From: Hymenobacter properus
GTDB taxonomy: Bacteria; Bacteroidota; Bacteroidia; Cytophagales; Hymenobacteraceae
DNA length: 64,000 bases
Direction of reading: 5' to 3'
Assembly: GCF_015694735.1 (NCBI RefSeq)
Contig: NZ_JADQDP010000003.1
Span: 992,001 to 1,056,000, forward strand
Both the position numbers and the translations under genes were made by a program. Below the pieces are notes generated by a model, which was not told where the DNA came from, searched no databases, and saw only the letters and a list, made by a program, of their open reading frames with translations. Positions 18,468 to 27,438 of the stretch are shown in pieces (positions within the stretch are counted from its first letter, which is position 1; every line of letters begins with the position of its first letter).

Positions 18468-18490
18468 GGCGATTAAATTACTGCCACAGG

Positions 18491-18520
18491 CGAGATGCCT
18501 CGGCTGCGCTCGGCATGACG
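18491..18520. repeat. Half of a GCATGACG-type palindrome
   Basis: CGAGATGCCTCGGCTGCGCT followed by CGGCATGACG matches the right arm of the palindrome at 54031; no left arm is present. Confidence 0.6.
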
Positions 18521-18560
18521 TTCTTTTGTTCGTTGGTTGCCAGCTTTCATTTTCCCTTTC

Positions 18561-19820
18561 ATGCTCAAACGCATTCTTCACCACTTCGCGTCGCGCGTCC
18601 TCACGGCGGGGCTGAGCTTTGCGGTGGTGTGGCTCACGGCGCGCTACCTGGGTGCGGCGGGGCGCGGGCAGGTGAGTTTGTTCTACACCGATATGTCGGG
18701 GCTGGTGCTGCTGGCCGGGCTGCTGGGCGGTTCCTCGCTCATCTATCTGGTGCCGCGGCGCAACGTTTGGCATCTGCTGCCGCCGGCCTACGGCTGGGCG
18801 CTGGTGGTGAGCGGCGTGGGGGCAGTCGCGGTGGGCCTGCTGCGGCCGGTTTCAACGGAATATGTGCTGCACCTGGCGGGTGTCACCTTGGTCCAGATTC
18901 TGCTGTCCATCAACCTGTTTTTGCTGCTGGGCCGCAAGCGCGAGCAGACTTACAACGTGCTCACCACTGTGCAGGCGGCGCTGCTGGCCGGGGCGCTGGC
19001 GCTGGCCTTTGCGGCGGCACACTGGCTGAGCGTTGACGCCTATTACTATGCCAACTACCTGGCCAACGGTTTGCCCTGGCTAGTCAGCACGATGCTGCTG
19101 CTGCGCCTGCCCGATGCCTGGAGCAGCCCGCGCGGCCGGCGCCGGGCCGTGGTGCGCGAGTTGGCCCGCCACAGCCGGGGCGCCCACTTTTCCAACCTGG
19201 TCACCTTTGCCAACTACCGCTTCGGCTACTATGCCGTCGCTTATCTATCGGGCAACAAAACCTTAGGCATTCTCTCAGTGGGCGTGGCGCTGGCCGAAGC
19301 CATCTGGCTGATTCCGCGCAGCACGGCGCTCATTCAGTATGTGGCCCTGGTAAATGCTGCCGACAAGCACGGCCAGACGCACGCGGCCCTGCGCAGCAGC
19401 CGGCTCACACTGCTGGCCACGGCCGGGGCGGTGCTGGTGCTGGCGGCGGTGCCCACAGCGTGGCTGGCCGCCATTTTCGGCCCCGAGTTTGGGGCGGCCC
19501 ACAATGTCATTGTGGCGCTGGCACCGGGCATTTTGTTCAACGGGGCGGGCATGCAGGCCAGCACTTATTTCAGTGGCATGGCCCGCTACGGAGTGAACAA
19601 CCGCGCGGCCCTGCTGGGCCTGGCCCTGACGCTGCCCACCTGCCTGCTGTTGGTGCCGCGCCTGGGCATGGTAGGCGCGGCGTTGGGTATGTCGGCTTCC
19701 TATGCGGCTAGTGCATCCTATTTGCTTTACCATTACCGCCGCGCCATCGGCGCCTCCTGGGCCGACTTGCTACCCGATTGGAAAGACTTGACACTGGGTT
19801 TGAGGATGAAGGAGGGATAA
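18561..19820 (+). CDS. Wzx-like polysaccharide flippase
   Basis: 419 residues, about twelve to fourteen hydrophobic segments, of the MATE/MVF oligosaccharide flippase type that moves lipid-linked glycans across the inner membrane. Family features: the N-terminal FASRVLTAGLSFAVVWLTAR and YLGAAGRGQVSLFY, the mid-protein NYRFGYYAVAYLSGNKTLG and the C-terminal GMVGAALGMSASYA. The start is the ATG at 18561, which begins a typical MLKRI N-terminus; the upstream TTG at 18537 is less likely. It follows the GT4 gene on the same strand, separated by 230 bases of palindromic repeats, so co-transcription is uncertain. Confidence 0.88.
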   Translation: MLKRILHHFASRVLTAGLSFAVVWLTARYLGAAGRGQVSLFYTDMSGLVLLAGLLGGSSLIYLVPRRNVWHLLPPAYGWALVVSGVGAVAVGLLRPVSTEYVLHLAGVTLVQILLSINLFLLLGRKREQTYNVLTTVQAALLAGALALAFAAAHWLSVDAYYYANYLANGLPWLVSTMLLLRLPDAWSSPRGRRRAVVRELARHSRGAHFSNLVTFANYRFGYYAVAYLSGNKTLGILSVGVALAEAIWLIPRSTALIQYVALVNAADKHGQTHAALRSSRLTLLATAGAVLVLAAVPTAWLAAIFGPEFGAAHNVIVALAPGILFNGAGMQASTYFSGMARYGVNNRAALLGLALTLPTCLLLVPRLGMVGAALGMSASYAASASYLLYHYRRAIGASWADLLPDWKDLTLGLRMKEG

Positions 19821-19826
19821 GACGCC

Positions 19827-20013
19827 TGTCATTGCGAGCATTCCGCGCATCAAGCGGCGACGAAGCAATCCGTCCTGTCAAGACCAAGCACGCCCTTTTA
19901 CCACAAAGCCCCGGCACTGTGCAGCACCGGGGCTTTTTATTGAGCTTATCACATTGGAAGGCTGGTCGCTGAGAAAAGGACGGATTGCCACGGCCTGCGG
20001 CCTCGCAATGACA
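19827..20013. repeat. TGTCATTGCGAG palindrome enclosing a terminator
   Basis: Left arm TGTCATTGCGAG ... GAAGCAATCCGTCCT (19827-19875) and right arm GGACGGATTGCCACGG ... CTCGCAATGACA (19977-20013). The spacer contains a separate rho-independent terminator. Confidence 0.8.
19905..19940. terminator. Terminator inside the palindrome
   Basis: AAAGCCCCGG / CCGGGGCTTT with a T run, between converging genes. Confidence 0.85.
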
Positions 20014-20023
20014 ATTAATTAAC

Positions 20024-23000
20024 TCACCGCACCACTTCCACCCAGCCTTTGAGCTTGCGGCCGTCGGGGTAGGTGAGGAGGTAGTAATACACGCCATCGG
20101 GCTGGCCCTCGGCCTTCCAGTCGTCGCGGTAGGCGGGCGAGTCGAACACCTGTTGGCCCCAGCGGGAGAAAATTTGCAGACGCGGCGGGCAGTCGGGGCC
20201 GAGGCGGAAAAATTGGTTCTGGTCGTCGCCGTTGGGCGTGATGATGTTGGGAATGCGGCGTTCCAGCACTTCCACCACGGGCAGCGCGGCCTGGGTTTCG
20301 CACTTGCTGTCGTTGTAGCGCAGGCGCAGCAGCGGGCGGTAGGAGCCTACTGCGGCGTAAGTGTGCGTGGGGTTGGCGTCGGTCGACTGCGTGCCATCGC
20401 CAAAATCCCACACCACGCTGGGCGACGCCGGGATGCCCGTGCCCGCCAGCGTGAAGCGCAGGGACAGCGGCGCAAAGCGGGTTTCGGGGCAAAACACGGG
20501 AGCCCAGGTAGGCGCCAACTGCGGCACTGCGGCCGTAGAAATGCGCTGGGAGGCGGTACCTCCGCAGCCCGAGCTGTTGGTGAAGTTATATGTGACGGTG
20601 ACGGGGCCGGTGAACCCGGCCGGCGGTGTAAAGAAGAAGCCCGTGGCCGTCGAGCCCGTCACGCCCGGGCCGCTCCAGGCGCCGCCCGCCGGCGAGCCCC
20701 GCAGCCGGAAGGCCTGGGTGCTGCCCGGGCAAATAGCAGTATCGGCCAGCACGGTGGGCGCGGGAATGGTTGCTAGTGTCACCGTCTGCGTGGCCGTGCC
20801 CGTGCAGTTGTTGGCCGTCACCGAGTACGTCAGCTGGTAGGTGCCCGCCGCCAGATTGGGCGTAAAGAAGAAGCCCGTCGCCACCGAGCCCGTCACGCCC
20901 TGTCCGCTAAACGTGCCGCCCGCCGGTGTGCCCGTGAGCCGCACCGGCGCCAGGGCGGGTGCACCGGGCGCGGGCAGGCAATAGGCCTGTTGCGGTAGCG
21001 GGTTGAAAGTAGCTGTAGGCGGGGCCGTCACCGTCACGCGGCGGGTGTCGGAAGTGGTGCACGCGCCCGTGCTGAGCACGGTGTAGGTGAGGGTTTGCAC
21101 GCCCAGCAGCGCCAGCGAAGGCGTAAAAACGAAGCCTGTGGCCGCCGAGCCCGTCACGCCCGGCCCGGTCCACACGCCGCCGGCTGGCTGGCCCACCAGC
21201 GTCATCGGCCCGGCCGTGGCGCACACCGTCTGGGCCGAGCCGGCGTTGGCGATGCTGGGTTGGAAGTTGAGAACAAATGAGGCGTTGTTGCAGGCCGTGC
21301 CGAAGCCTGACAGGTAGCTGTTGTTGATGGCCGAATAGTAGTTGGCGCCCGGCGGAATGGGAAAGCCGTTGGTTGAAAAGCAGGAGCAAACCGCTTGGTA
21401 CACAATGCCGCGCGGGTCGAAGCGCGAGGTGCCGCCGTCCACGTGTTCGCCTTCGGTGCCGGGCGTGGTGTCGCCGTAGAAGGTGGCGTAGGCCAAGCTG
21501 GTGAGGCCAGCCGAAAACTGCGCCAGGTAGAAGTCGGACCCGTCCGTTGTGGTTTGGGCGGCACCGGGCGTGGTGGGCAGGCCCCTGGTGAAGCCGTTGA
21601 AGTCCTGATAGGGGTAGCCGCCGTTCACCTGCCCGCCCCAGCCGCACACATACACCCGGTCGCACTGGTCCACGAGAAAAGCCGTAGGGTCGAGGTTGAC
21701 GAGAAAGCGCTGCGAGGGGTCAGAACTGCCGAAAACAGTGGAGAGCAGGCTCTGGCCCAGGTTGGCGTCGAATTTCTGGATGAACTGCGTGGCCCCGGGC
21801 GTGGTGTAGAGGCCGGGCGTTACCGGAAACTGCCCGGTGGTCTGGCCCAGCAGGTACACCCCGCCGTCGGTGCCCAGCTGCAGGAAATACGCTTGGTCGT
21901 AATCGGCTGTGCCCACGTAGGTCGAGCGCACCACGCTGGTGCCATTGGCCGCAATGCGCGTCACAAAGCCGTCCACGTCGCCAAGCCGGGTGGTGCGGTA
22001 GGCGCCCGTCGTCGTCGGAAAATTGGGGCTGAGCGTGCCGCCGGCCACGTACACGTCGCCGCTGGTGGGCTCCAGCTGAATGGAGTAGGCCCCATCGGCG
22101 CCGGAGCCGCCCAGGTAGCTGCCCCAGGTCAGGGCCGTCAGGCCGGGGTTTAGCTTGCACACCACGGCATCGGAAGTACCCCCGCGGTAGGTGCTGTTGA
22201 GGCCCCGTGCCACCGGGAAATCTATCGAAGTCGTGTGCGTGGCGATGTACACGTTATCGGCCGCGTCCACAATGATGTCGCTCCGGAAGGGGTCGCCGTA
22301 ATTATGCGGCAGCTGCGGCGTGTTGCTAAAGGCCGAGTTGTTCACATTCAGCGGCAGCAGGCCGTCATTGCCGCTGCCGCCCAGGTAGGTGGAAGCCAGG
22401 AGGGCCGAGCCGTTGGCGCTGAGGCGGCTGATAAACAGGTCGGAGCCAGTAGGGGAGTTGTAGGGTGAATAGTTGTAGCCAAACGGCGCCGCGTTGCTAC
22501 CGCCCCTGAACGTGCGCTGCAACGCCCCGGTGGTGGTAGGGAACCCCGTGCTGAACGCCCCATCTGCCGAACCCGTCGAGCCCAGAATCAGCAGCTCGCC
22601 CTGGCTGTTCACCACCAAGCTGTGCGGAAAGTCGGCCCCGCTGCCGCCCAGGTAGGTGGCCCATACCCGCGCCGCCGGCCCCGTCGCGCTGGGGTTGTAC
22701 TTGATAATGCCAATGTCGAACAGCCCCGAGAACGCCGATTGGTAAGCTCCCAGGCTGGTAGGGTAGCCCGGGTCGAACACGATGCCGCCGGAATAGAGGT
22801 TGCCCTGCGTGTCGTAGGTAGCCGTGAAGCCCCAGTTGTCGGCCGTGGCGCCGGTGTAAGTGGCGAATACCACCACCGGGTCGATGGTTAGCGGCCGCTG
22901 GTTGTCATACTTGCCCAGGGCAAACGTGACGGTCTGGCCCGTGAGCACGTAGCGGCAGGGCACGGCCTGGCGCCGGCCGGCGGCATCGGCCTGCCAGGCC

Positions 23001-23635
23001 TGCGGGGCCCGCTCCGTAACGGTGCCCACGCTGGTGTGCACCAGCAGGTTGCCGGCCGCGTCCAGGCGTAGGCCGCTGGCGCCGTCGTGGCGCAGGGCAA
23101 TGGCTTGGGGCCGGGCCCCGGGCGCCAGCACGAAGTCGTACTCCAGGTGCTGGTCGGCGCTTTCATACACGCGGGCGCTCACGCCCGGCCACAGCCCGGC
23201 GTAGCGCAGCTCGCGGAAGCTGCGCACGTCGGAGGCCCAGCGCTTGGCATCGCTGCCCCGGAAATAGTTGCGGTGCTCGGTGGTGGGCGTTTCGGCCGTC
23301 ACGGTGGCAGGTGCGGCGCCCGCAAACCGCAGTTTCAGGGCATGGCCGCGGGCGGCGCTGTCGGCTGGGGGCACAGTGCGCTTGCCGCCGGTGTGGCCCC
23401 GGCGGGCGGGGCCGCCATCGGCCAGCAGCGAGAAGGTGAGCCCATTGGCCTCGGCAAACAAGCGGCCGCCGGGCAGCTGGGCTTCGTAGCGGGCGCGGGC
23501 GTCCCACTGGCCCTTGTTTTCAATGAATTCGAGGGTGTGGTTGGCGGGCCCGGCGTGTTCAGCTGTCTGGCCAAAAGATGGAACAGCAGTCAGCAGGAAA
23601 AGCGCGGAAGTAGCAAGGCGTAGCTGAGTTGTCAT
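20024..23635 (-). CDS. Giant SBBP/PKD surface protein, T9SS type B (copy 1)
   Basis: 1203 residues. Signal peptide (MTTQLRLATSALFLL ... SFGQ); N-terminal module typical of Bacteroidetes surface proteins (LEFIENKGQWDARARYEAQL, NYFRGSDAKRWAS, LTIDPVVVFATYTG; ~residues 25-290); a long SBBP beta-propeller-like region with repeats such as LGGSGADFPHSLVVNSQGE and TYLGGSGNDG (~290-760); three Ig-like repeats each with PAGG-x-W/F-x-G-x-GV (~800-1030); a PKD domain (WDFGDGTQST); and a C-terminal ~78-residue type B sorting domain (PNIITPNGDDQNQFF ... GWVEVVR). It should be exported through SprA and end at the cell surface or be released. The start is the Met at 23635, before the signal peptide; the frame is open for 31 more codons upstream. 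Two paralogues follow at 23799 and 27439. Confidence 0.9.
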   Translation of the reverse strand: MTTQLRLATSALFLLTAVPSFGQTAEHAGPANHTLEFIENKGQWDARARYEAQLPGGRLFAEANGLTFSLLADGGPARRGHTGGKRTVPPADSAARGHALKLRFAGAAPATVTAETPTTEHRNYFRGSDAKRWASDVRSFRELRYAGLWPGVSARVYESADQHLEYDFVLAPGARPQAIALRHDGASGLRLDAAGNLLVHTSVGTVTERAPQAWQADAAGRRQAVPCRYVLTGQTVTFALGKYDNQRPLTIDPVVVFATYTGATADNWGFTATYDTQGNLYSGGIVFDPGYPTSLGAYQSAFSGLFDIGIIKYNPSATGPAARVWATYLGGSGADFPHSLVVNSQGELLILGSTGSADGAFSTGFPTTTGALQRTFRGGSNAAPFGYNYSPYNSPTGSDLFISRLSANGSALLASTYLGGSGNDGLLPLNVNNSAFSNTPQLPHNYGDPFRSDIIVDAADNVYIATHTTSIDFPVARGLNSTYRGGTSDAVVCKLNPGLTALTWGSYLGGSGADGAYSIQLEPTSGDVYVAGGTLSPNFPTTTGAYRTTRLGDVDGFVTRIAANGTSVVRSTYVGTADYDQAYFLQLGTDGGVYLLGQTTGQFPVTPGLYTTPGATQFIQKFDANLGQSLLSTVFGSSDPSQRFLVNLDPTAFLVDQCDRVYVCGWGGQVNGGYPYQDFNGFTRGLPTTPGAAQTTTDGSDFYLAQFSAGLTSLAYATFYGDTTPGTEGEHVDGGTSRFDPRGIVYQAVCSCFSTNGFPIPPGANYYSAINNSYLSGFGTACNNASFVLNFQPSIANAGSAQTVCATAGPMTLVGQPAGGVWTGPGVTGSAATGFVFTPSLALLGVQTLTYTVLSTGACTTSDTRRVTVTAPPTATFNPLPQQAYCLPAPGAPALAPVRLTGTPAGGTFSGQGVTGSVATGFFFTPNLAAGTYQLTYSVTANNCTGTATQTVTLATIPAPTVLADTAICPGSTQAFRLRGSPAGGAWSGPGVTGSTATGFFFTPPAGFTGPVTVTYNFTNSSGCGGTASQRISTAAVPQLAPTWAPVFCPETRFAPLSLRFTLAGTGIPASPSVVWDFGDGTQSTDANPTHTYAAVGSYRPLLRLRYNDSKCETQAALPVVEVLERRIPNIITPNGDDQNQFFRLGPDCPPRLQIFSRWGQQVFDSPAYRDDWKAEGQPDGVYYYLLTYPDGRKLKGWVEVVR

Positions 23636-23798
23636 CAATAGCGAAAGGAACGAGATAAGTAGAGCCCGGCTAGGGCAGGGCCTGCCCCGCCCGGTGGCTG
23701 AACAAGACCGTTGAAACGGCCCCAACAACCGGGCGAAACAGGCCCCTCCGTAAAGATAAAGCGCGGCCAGCCGAACCCGTGCCGGCTCATGGGCACCC

Positions 23799-26700
23799 CT
23801 AGCGGTGCACTTCCACCCAGCCTTTCACCTGGCGGTTGTCGGTGTCGCGCAACAGGTAGTAGTAAATGCCGTCGGGCAGCCCCTGGGCGTCCCAATCGAA
23901 CTTATAGTCATTGCTCTGGTACACGCGCTGGCCCCAACGCGAGTACACTTCCAGCGAGGTAGGCAGGCAGCCAATGCGCGGCTGGAAGGTCTGGTTCAGG
24001 TTGTCGCCGTTGGGGGTGATGATGTTGGGCACCAGCACTTCGCCCACTTCCACGGGCGCGAAGCCGGTGAGGACCTCGCAGTTGCCGTAGCGGGCCTGCA
24101 ACTGCACGTGGTAGGAGCCGGGCTTCTCGTAGCGGTGGGTGGGGGTGGCCTCGGTGCTGGTTTGTCCGTCGCCAAAATCCCACCGATAGGTGGCGTTGGG
24201 GGCCAGCAGCACCGGCGTCAGGAGGCAATTGAAGGGTGCCAGGCCGGCGTACTGGGGCAGGGCGGCACACACCGGCAGGTTCAGGTCCACGTTCTGGGTG
24301 GAGGTAGGGGCCAGCACTACCGTGCGCTGCACCGCGGTTTGGCAGGGGCCTTCCGTCACGGTGTAAGTGAGGGTGAACACGCCGCCGCGGTTGTTGGTGT
24401 TGGGCGGCGTGAAAAAGCCACTGGCCGACACGCCTGGGCCGCTCCACACGCCACCCGCCGGCGCAAAGCCACGCAGCTGGAAGGGCTGGCGTTGGTCGGC
24501 GCACAGGGTGGTGTCGCGGCCGGGGGTGGCGGTGGGCGGGCGCGTCACCACAATTTGCCGGGTGGTGGTGCCGCAGCCCAGCGAGTCGCTCACGGTGTAG
24601 GTGATGGTGTGGGTGCCCGGCCCCGCCGTGGCCGGAAGGAAGCTGCTGCCGCTCACGCCGGGCCCGCTCCAGGAGCCGCCGGCCGGCGTGGCCGTCAGCG
24701 CCACGGCGCCGCCGCTGGTGCACTGCGGCGGCACGGGCGCCATGGCCGGCACCACCGGCGGCGCCACCACGTAGCGCACGCTGCGGGTGCTCACACAAAT
24801 GCCCGTAGCCGCCACCGAGTAGGTGATGCCGTACTGGCCGGGGCCTACCGCAGCGGGCACAAATTGGTAGCCGCCGCCCGCCACGGCCTGCACGCCGGGC
24901 CCGCTCCAGGTGCCCCCAAGGGGCGTGCCACCCAGCGCCACGGGCCCGCCGTCCACGCACACGAAGCGGCGCGGGCCGGGGTCGGCCGTGATTTTGTCGA
25001 AGGTCATTTTGAAGGCGCCGTTGTTGCAGTTCAGGCTGCCGTTGCGGGTGGTGTAGGAACCGGCATCGGGCGGCACCGGGAAGGCCTGGCCGCCGCCGCA
25101 AGACGCGCACATGGCCTGGTATACCACGCCCCGCTTGTCAAAGCGCGAGGTGCCGCCGTCTACGTGCTCGGCCGCGCCACCCGTTTGCCCAAAAAACGTG
25201 GCGTACTCCAGCCCCGTCATGCCGGCCGCAAACTGGGCCAGGTAAAAGTCGGAGCCGTCGGTGGTGCGCTGCACGGCGTTGGCCGTGAAAGGCAGGCCGA
25301 ACGTGCTGCCGCCCAGCCACTGGCCCTGGTCGTTGTCGTCGCCGCCCCAGCCGCTCACGTACACCCGCTCGCAGTCATCCACCAGAAAGGCGGTGGGCAC
25401 AATGCTGGGTCCTATCCGGAAGCCGCTGCGGCTGCCAAAGGCCGTGCTGTAGATGCTGCCCGTCAGGTCGGGGTTGAGCTTTTGAATGAACAGTGAGCCG
25501 CTTGAGCTGCCGTACAGGCCCGGCGTCACCGGAAATTGCCCCATGGTTTGCCCAAACAGGTAGGCGTTGCCGGCCGCGTCGAGCTGCAGAAACTGGGCCT
25601 GGTCGTAGCCGCCAGTGCCCACGTACGTCACCCGGTCCAGCGTGAGGCCGTCGGCGCTGATGCGGGCCGCGAAGCCGTCGGTGCCGCCCGGCCGGCCGGG
25701 CCGATAAGCCCCGGCCGTGGCCGGCAGCGAGGCCGAGGTGGTGCCGCCGCTCACGTACACCCGGCCCTGCGCGTCGCGCTGAATGGAATAGGCGGCGTCT
25801 TCGCCGGCGCCGCCCAGGTAGCCGCCCCACAGCACGGTGTTCAGGTTGGGGTTGAGCTTGCACACCAGCGCGTCGCCGCCCGCCGCCGAGGTCAGGTTGA
25901 AGCCGGTATTCAGCAGGGGAATGCTGCGCGAAGTGGTGTTGGAAGCAAGGTACACGTTGCCGGCGCCGTCCAGCAGCACGTCGCCGCGGAACACGTCGCC
26001 GTAGTTCACGGCCAGCTGCGAGCCGTCGCGCTGCACGCCGTCGTTGCCGGAGCCACCCAAGTAGGTGCTGGCCTGCAGGGCGCTGCCGGTGGCGCTGAGG
26101 CGCGTTATCACCAAGTCGGCCCCGTTGGGCATCATGTACTGCACGGCGCTGGCAGGAGCCATGAAGGGATTCAGGGCCGTGCCCCCGCCGAAGTTGCGCT
26201 GGGCTGCGCCAACAGAGGTGGGAAAATTGGTGGAAGACGTGCTGCCCAAAATCACCAGCTCGTTCTGGGCATTCACCACCAGGCTGTGCGGAAAGTCGGC
26301 ACTGTTGCCGCCCAGGTAGGTGGCCCACACCCGCGCCGAAGCCCCCGAAACGCTGGTGTTGTATTTGATAAAGGCCATGTCCTCCATGCTGCTGAAGTTG
26401 GCCTGGTAGGCGCCGTTCGTGGTGGGGTAGCCGGCTCCGAAGGCAATGCCGCCGGAGTAGAGGTTGCCGGCCGCATCATAAGTAGCCGTGAAGCCCCAGT
26501 TGTCGGCCGCCGAGCCGGTGAGCGTCGAAAACTGCACCGACGGGTCGATGGTGAGGGCGCGGGTGCGGTCGTACTGGCCCAGGGCAAATGTGACGGTGTT
26601 GCCGGTGAGCACGAAGCGGCAGGGCACGGCCTGGTGCCGGCCGGCAGCATCGGTTTGCCAGGCCTGCGGGGCGGTTTCGGTGATGGTGGCCACGGTGGTT

Positions 26701-27320
26701 TTCACCACCAGGTTGCCGGCCGCATCCAGGCCGAGGCTGCTGGCGCCGTCGTAGCGCAGGGCCACGCGGGCCGGGTTGGCGCGCGGGGCCAGCAGCACGT
26801 CGTACTCCAGGCGCTGCTGGCTGTTTTCGTACAAGGTCAGGCCAATGCCGGGCCAGAGCTCCTCGTAGCGCAGCCGGCGGAAGGCCGCCACGTGGCTGGC
26901 CCAGCGCTTGGGGTCGGCGCCCACAAAGTAGTTGCGCTCACCTTCGGTGCGCGTTTCGGCCGTGAGGCGCGGGCGGGCGTTGGCCTTTTCAAAATGCACG
27001 GTATAGGCGTGCGCCGCCGCGCTCACGGGCTGTGGGACCGGCGCGGCACCCCCCTTTACGGTGCTGTGGTGGTGGCTCAGCAGGGCCGGGTCCACAAAGG
27101 TGTAGGTGAGGCCATCGCGCAGCGCAAACAACCGGCCCGAGGGCAACGCGGCTTCGTAGCGCACGGGGCTGGCCCACTGGCCCTGGTTCTGAATGAACTC
27201 CAGGCTGGGCTTGCCAGGTGCTCCCTCGGCGGCCAGGGTTACCCGGGCGGAGAGCAGCGAAAAAAAGAATAGCGGCGTTGCAAGTAAACGCCGGCTAACC
27301 AAGCGAAAAGGTACGGGCAT
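23799..27320 (-). CDS. Giant SBBP/PKD surface protein, T9SS type B (copy 2)
   Basis: 1173 residues with the same order of modules as its neighbours: signal peptide, LEFIQNQGQWASPVRYEAAL, NYFVGADPKRWASHV, LTIDPSVQFSTLTGSAADNW, SBBP repeats (TYLGGNSADFPHSLVVNAQ, STYLGGSGNDG, GGYLGGAGEDAAYSIQ), a Cys pair (MCASCGGGQAF), three Ig-like PAGG-W-GPGV repeats, PKD (WDFGDGQTSTEATPTH), and the type B sorting domain PNIITPNGDNLNQTF ... GWVEVHR. The strongest local conservation with copy 1 is in the first 400 residues. The minus-strand order and 160-base spacing suggest tandem duplication. A near-consensus GAATTTTG lies about 95 bases upstream. Function is unknown; surface adhesion or a shell-like role is plausible only by domain content. 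Confidence 0.9.
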   Translation of the reverse strand: MPVPFRLVSRRLLATPLFFFSLLSARVTLAAEGAPGKPSLEFIQNQGQWASPVRYEAALPSGRLFALRDGLTYTFVDPALLSHHHSTVKGGAAPVPQPVSAAAHAYTVHFEKANARPRLTAETRTEGERNYFVGADPKRWASHVAAFRRLRYEELWPGIGLTLYENSQQRLEYDVLLAPRANPARVALRYDGASSLGLDAAGNLVVKTTVATITETAPQAWQTDAAGRHQAVPCRFVLTGNTVTFALGQYDRTRALTIDPSVQFSTLTGSAADNWGFTATYDAAGNLYSGGIAFGAGYPTTNGAYQANFSSMEDMAFIKYNTSVSGASARVWATYLGGNSADFPHSLVVNAQNELVILGSTSSTNFPTSVGAAQRNFGGGTALNPFMAPASAVQYMMPNGADLVITRLSATGSALQASTYLGGSGNDGVQRDGSQLAVNYGDVFRGDVLLDGAGNVYLASNTTSRSIPLLNTGFNLTSAAGGDALVCKLNPNLNTVLWGGYLGGAGEDAAYSIQRDAQGRVYVSGGTTSASLPATAGAYRPGRPGGTDGFAARISADGLTLDRVTYVGTGGYDQAQFLQLDAAGNAYLFGQTMGQFPVTPGLYGSSSGSLFIQKLNPDLTGSIYSTAFGSRSGFRIGPSIVPTAFLVDDCERVYVSGWGGDDNDQGQWLGGSTFGLPFTANAVQRTTDGSDFYLAQFAAGMTGLEYATFFGQTGGAAEHVDGGTSRFDKRGVVYQAMCASCGGGQAFPVPPDAGSYTTRNGSLNCNNGAFKMTFDKITADPGPRRFVCVDGGPVALGGTPLGGTWSGPGVQAVAGGGYQFVPAAVGPGQYGITYSVAATGICVSTRSVRYVVAPPVVPAMAPVPPQCTSGGAVALTATPAGGSWSGPGVSGSSFLPATAGPGTHTITYTVSDSLGCGTTTRQIVVTRPPTATPGRDTTLCADQRQPFQLRGFAPAGGVWSGPGVSASGFFTPPNTNNRGGVFTLTYTVTEGPCQTAVQRTVVLAPTSTQNVDLNLPVCAALPQYAGLAPFNCLLTPVLLAPNATYRWDFGDGQTSTEATPTHRYEKPGSYHVQLQARYGNCEVLTGFAPVEVGEVLVPNIITPNGDNLNQTFQPRIGCLPTSLEVYSRWGQRVYQSNDYKFDWDAQGLPDGIYYYLLRDTDNRQVKGWVEVHR

Positions 27321-27438
27321 AGAAGCACCAAAAGCAGAATGAAGATGAAGGCAACCCCGGAAATGACGCCACGGCCCGCGCCCGCCCGGTTTCTGCCCGA
27401 ACGGCAGCGACGCAAAATTCGTGCGAGGTTGGTCGCGC

